Source of the DNA: Delphinapterus leucas
Taxonomy: Eukaryota > Chordata > Mammalia > Artiodactyla > Monodontidae
NCBI RefSeq assembly: GCF_002288925.2
Contig: NW_022098037.1
Location: 7,374,901-7,438,900, forward strand
DNA: 64,000 nt
Reading direction: 5' to 3'
In this document: positions 62,098 to 64,000 of the stretch, piece after piece
Position numbering within the stretch: position 1 is the first letter of the stretch
Layout: the number at the start of each line of letters is the position of its first letter
Position numbers and translations under genes: made by a program
Notes under the pieces: generated by a model
The model's input: the letters and a program-made list of their open reading frames with translations, nothing else
Databases searched by the model: none
Told to the model about the DNA's origin: nothing

Positions 62098-62448
62098 TCT
62101 TCTTTTTTATAAATTTATTTATTTATTTTTGGCTGCATTGGGTCTTTGTTGCTGCAGGCAGGCTTTCTCTAGTTGCAGCGAGCAGGGGCTGCTCTTCGTT
62201 GCGGTGCACAGGCTTCTCACTGCAGTGGCTTCTCTTGTGGAGCATGAGCTCAGGCATGCCGGCTTCAGTAGTTGTGGCACGTGGGCTCAGTAGTTGTGAC
62301 TCGTGGGCTCTAGAGCGCAGGCTCAGTAGTTGTGGCACACAGGCTTAGTTGCTCCACGGCATGTGGGATCTTCCCGGACCGGGGCTTGAACCCATGTCCC
62401 CTGTGTTGGCAGGCGGATTCTTAACCACTGAGCCACCAGGGAAGTCCC
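62098..62448 (-). mobile_element. CHR-type SINE, antisense
   Basis: Tail ataaatttatttatttattt, body 'ggctgcattgggtctttgttgctgcaggcagg', head complement ending accagggaagtcc. An 11-base repeat tctctttttca at 62087-62097 and 62451-62461 is the probable target-site duplication. Adjacent bases partly match, but the site is low complexity. Confidence 0.92.
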
Positions 62449-62464
62449 CTTCTCTTTTTCAATT

Positions 62465-62990
62465 TTAAACTTTACCTTTTTACTGGGTCATTTCTATTAG
62501 CATACATACCTTCTCCAGTATCTTTCATTAAAAATAACTCTTGGGCCCACATTCCCCTGTGTCTTTGACCTTTTCTTGGTCAAAAGTTTTCTATACCTTT
62601 TTCTTCATTTCCTCACTTCTCATTCATTCTTTACTTCAGCCTCAGTGTGGTGTTTGCTCTCTCTAATCCGCCAAAACTACTCAAGAAAAACCACTAATAT
62701 ATGCTATGCCGCAAAAGTAATTTTACTAAACATTTTAACACCTTTCAATATAGTAAAATATCTCCTTTTAACACTGTCATTCTGACTCAGTGGCACCACG
62801 GTGTTCTTGCCTTTGTGATTGCAACATCTCAGAATCCCCTTCTTTTACCCAAACTCTGAGTAATGGAGTTCTTTCAGGTTTAGACCTGGGCCCTCCACTC
62901 TTTTCTTTCCACACTCTCCCCTTACATGATATCATCCATTTCCTTGCTCTAAATTATCTTCCTTTCTCCCTCTCTCCCTTCTTCCCTCAC
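62465..62990. other. No recognised feature
   Basis: Pyrimidine-rich, AT-rich. Possibly old repeat sequence, not assignable. Confidence 0.35.
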
Positions 62991-62994
62991 TTCT

Positions 62995-63056
62995 TCCTAT
63001 CTACCTATCATCTATCTATCTATCTATCTACCGATTTATCAATCATCTATCTATAG
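62995..63056. repeat. (TCTA)n-type microsatellite, left part
   Basis: 'tatctacctatcatctatctatctatctatc...atcatctatctatag': imperfect TCTA/ATCA units ending at the LTR. Confidence 0.92.
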
Positions 63057-63060
63057 CTAT

Positions 63061-63404
63061 TGCTATGGTCTAAATGTTTGTGTCTGCCCCAAATTCATAT
63101 GATGAAATGTTAATGCCCAATGTGATGGTATTAGGAGGTGGGGAATTTAGTAGGTGCTTAGGTCATGAAGCCCTCATTGGTGGGATTAGTGCTCTTATAA
63201 AAGGGACTCCACAGAACTCCCTACTCCCTTCTGCCACGTGAGGACACAATGAGAAGTGTGAAACCTGGAAGAGATCCCTCACCTGACCTTGCTGGCACTC
63301 TGATCTCAGACTTCCAGCCTCCATAACCATGAGAAACAAATTTCTGTTGTTTGGAAGCCACTCAGTCTATGGTATTTTCTTATAGCAGCTCAAATGAACT
63401 CGGA
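63061..63404 (+). repeat. MLT1-class MaLR LTR, sense, inside a microsatellite
   Basis: Nearly the whole LTR is readable: tgctatggtctaaatgtttg, 'gtgatggtattaggaggtgggg', 'gggattagtgctcttataaaaggg', 'cacgtgaggacacaatgagaag', 'aaatttctgttgtttggaagccactcagtctatggtattttc', ending 'gcagctcaaatgaactcgga'. Solitary LTR. TCTA-type repeats abut both ends. Confidence 0.88.
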
Positions 63405-63441
63405 TATCTATCTGTCTATCTATCTATCATCTATCAATCAT
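63405..63441. repeat. (TCTA)n-type microsatellite, right part
   Basis: 'tatctatctgtctatctatctatcatctatcaatcat' directly follows the LTR end and repeats the unit type, including the ATCA variants, seen on its left side. Confidence 0.92.
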
Positions 63442-63444
63442 TTC

Positions 63445-64000
63445 CATAGAAAATGTATTGTTTTGCTATTGCATACATGATGTTATTACACATAACATTC
63501 TAAATCCTGCTTTTTTTATTTAACATTATAAATCTGATCATATAGTTCATAGAGATCTACCCCATTATTTTTAACTGTTTCATAGTGTTCGTTACCATGA
63601 ATACATTCATTGTTATGTAACTGTTCCCCCTACTGTGGACACTGATGTTATTTACAGGTTTCTGCTCTAACAGACAGTACTGCAATGAATATCCTTGTTC
63701 TTTCTTTCATGTACATATGTGTGAGGGCAGAAGTAAAATTGATGGATCACAGGATACAGGCATTTAAAATTTTAATTATTATTTCCCACTTGCCCTCCAA
63801 TGAACCAGGGTATACATCCATAAGCAGGATATGAGAATACCTGTTTTCCCACACTGTAGTCAATACTTGGTATTACCAAATTTAAAATTTTCCCAATATT
63901 ATGAGTAAAAATTCTGTTTCATGCTTAATTTTTTATTTTTCTGATTATAAATGGAATTGAGCACTTTTTTCAAATGACTATCAGCCATTCATATGTTAAT
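63445..64000 (-). repeat. Ancient L1M 3' region, antisense
   Basis: 'aaatctgatcatatagttcatagagatctaccccattatttttaactg', 'tgcaatgaatatccttgttc' and 'cccacttgccctccaatgaacc' are in antisense L1M order. It runs off the right edge of the window. Confidence 0.7.

Noticed and set aside
61875..62348. 157-codon open frame starting in unique sequence
   Set aside because: More than a third lies in the SINE at 62098-62448 and the rest is T-rich, giving Phe/Leu/Ser runs. No splice or domain evidence.

Overview
This window reads as non-coding nuclear DNA from a mammal, most probably a cetacean (whale or dolphin). Three things point there. Thirteen tRNA-derived SINEs of the CHR type are present, a group known from cetaceans, hippos and ruminants. 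Two of them belong to a short, CpG-rich, poly(A)-tailed form that I associate with cetaceans. I found no BovB or Bov-A repeats, which a ruminant window this size would be expected to carry. Most of the rest is the shared eutherian repeat background: L2, MIR, old L1M, MaLR/MLT1 LTRs, MER5-type hAT elements and one Tigger-type element. There is no operon, no CRISPR array, no RNA gene and no confidently supported host protein-coding gene. The window is intergenic or deep intronic.

Layout. 1-7.3 kb: L2 pieces, then a long antisense L1M relic broken up by two CHR SINEs and by a head-to-head pair of MLT1 LTRs. 7.3-17.1 kb: an L1M 3' end, an inverted L2 pair, MIRs, three CHR SINEs, an MLT1-class LTR and an antisense L1M piece. 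17.2-24.3 kb: a nearly full-length sense L1 (copy 1) with a ~2 kb 5' UTR and broken ORF1 and ORF2. 24.3-47.2 kb: sparser repeats, one possible but unassigned exon (29153-29252), a CA microsatellite, L2s, a Tigger/MER2 element, LTRs, a degraded ERVL pol remnant, MER5 elements inside an L2, and SINEs. 47.2-53.7 kb: a nested site where an L1M relic received a short antisense L1 3' end and then a full-length sense L1 (copy 2). Both younger insertions have visible target-site duplications. 53.7-64 kb: a 5'-truncated L1 next to a CA repeat, five CHR SINEs, MIR and L2 pieces, and an MLT1 LTR lying inside a TCTA-type microsatellite.

Nothing here forms a pathway. The elements interact only by insertion order and shared sequence: the two long direct L1 copies could recombine, and nested insertions give relative ages. 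I did not find a new biological system. The points most worth checking are the candidate exon, the loss of both catalytic aspartates in the reverse transcriptase of L1 copy 2, the different 5' ends of the two L1 copies, and the LTR inside the microsatellite. Repeat family names come from recognising consensus-like stretches by eye. Boundaries without a target-site duplication are approximate, good to a few tens of bases.
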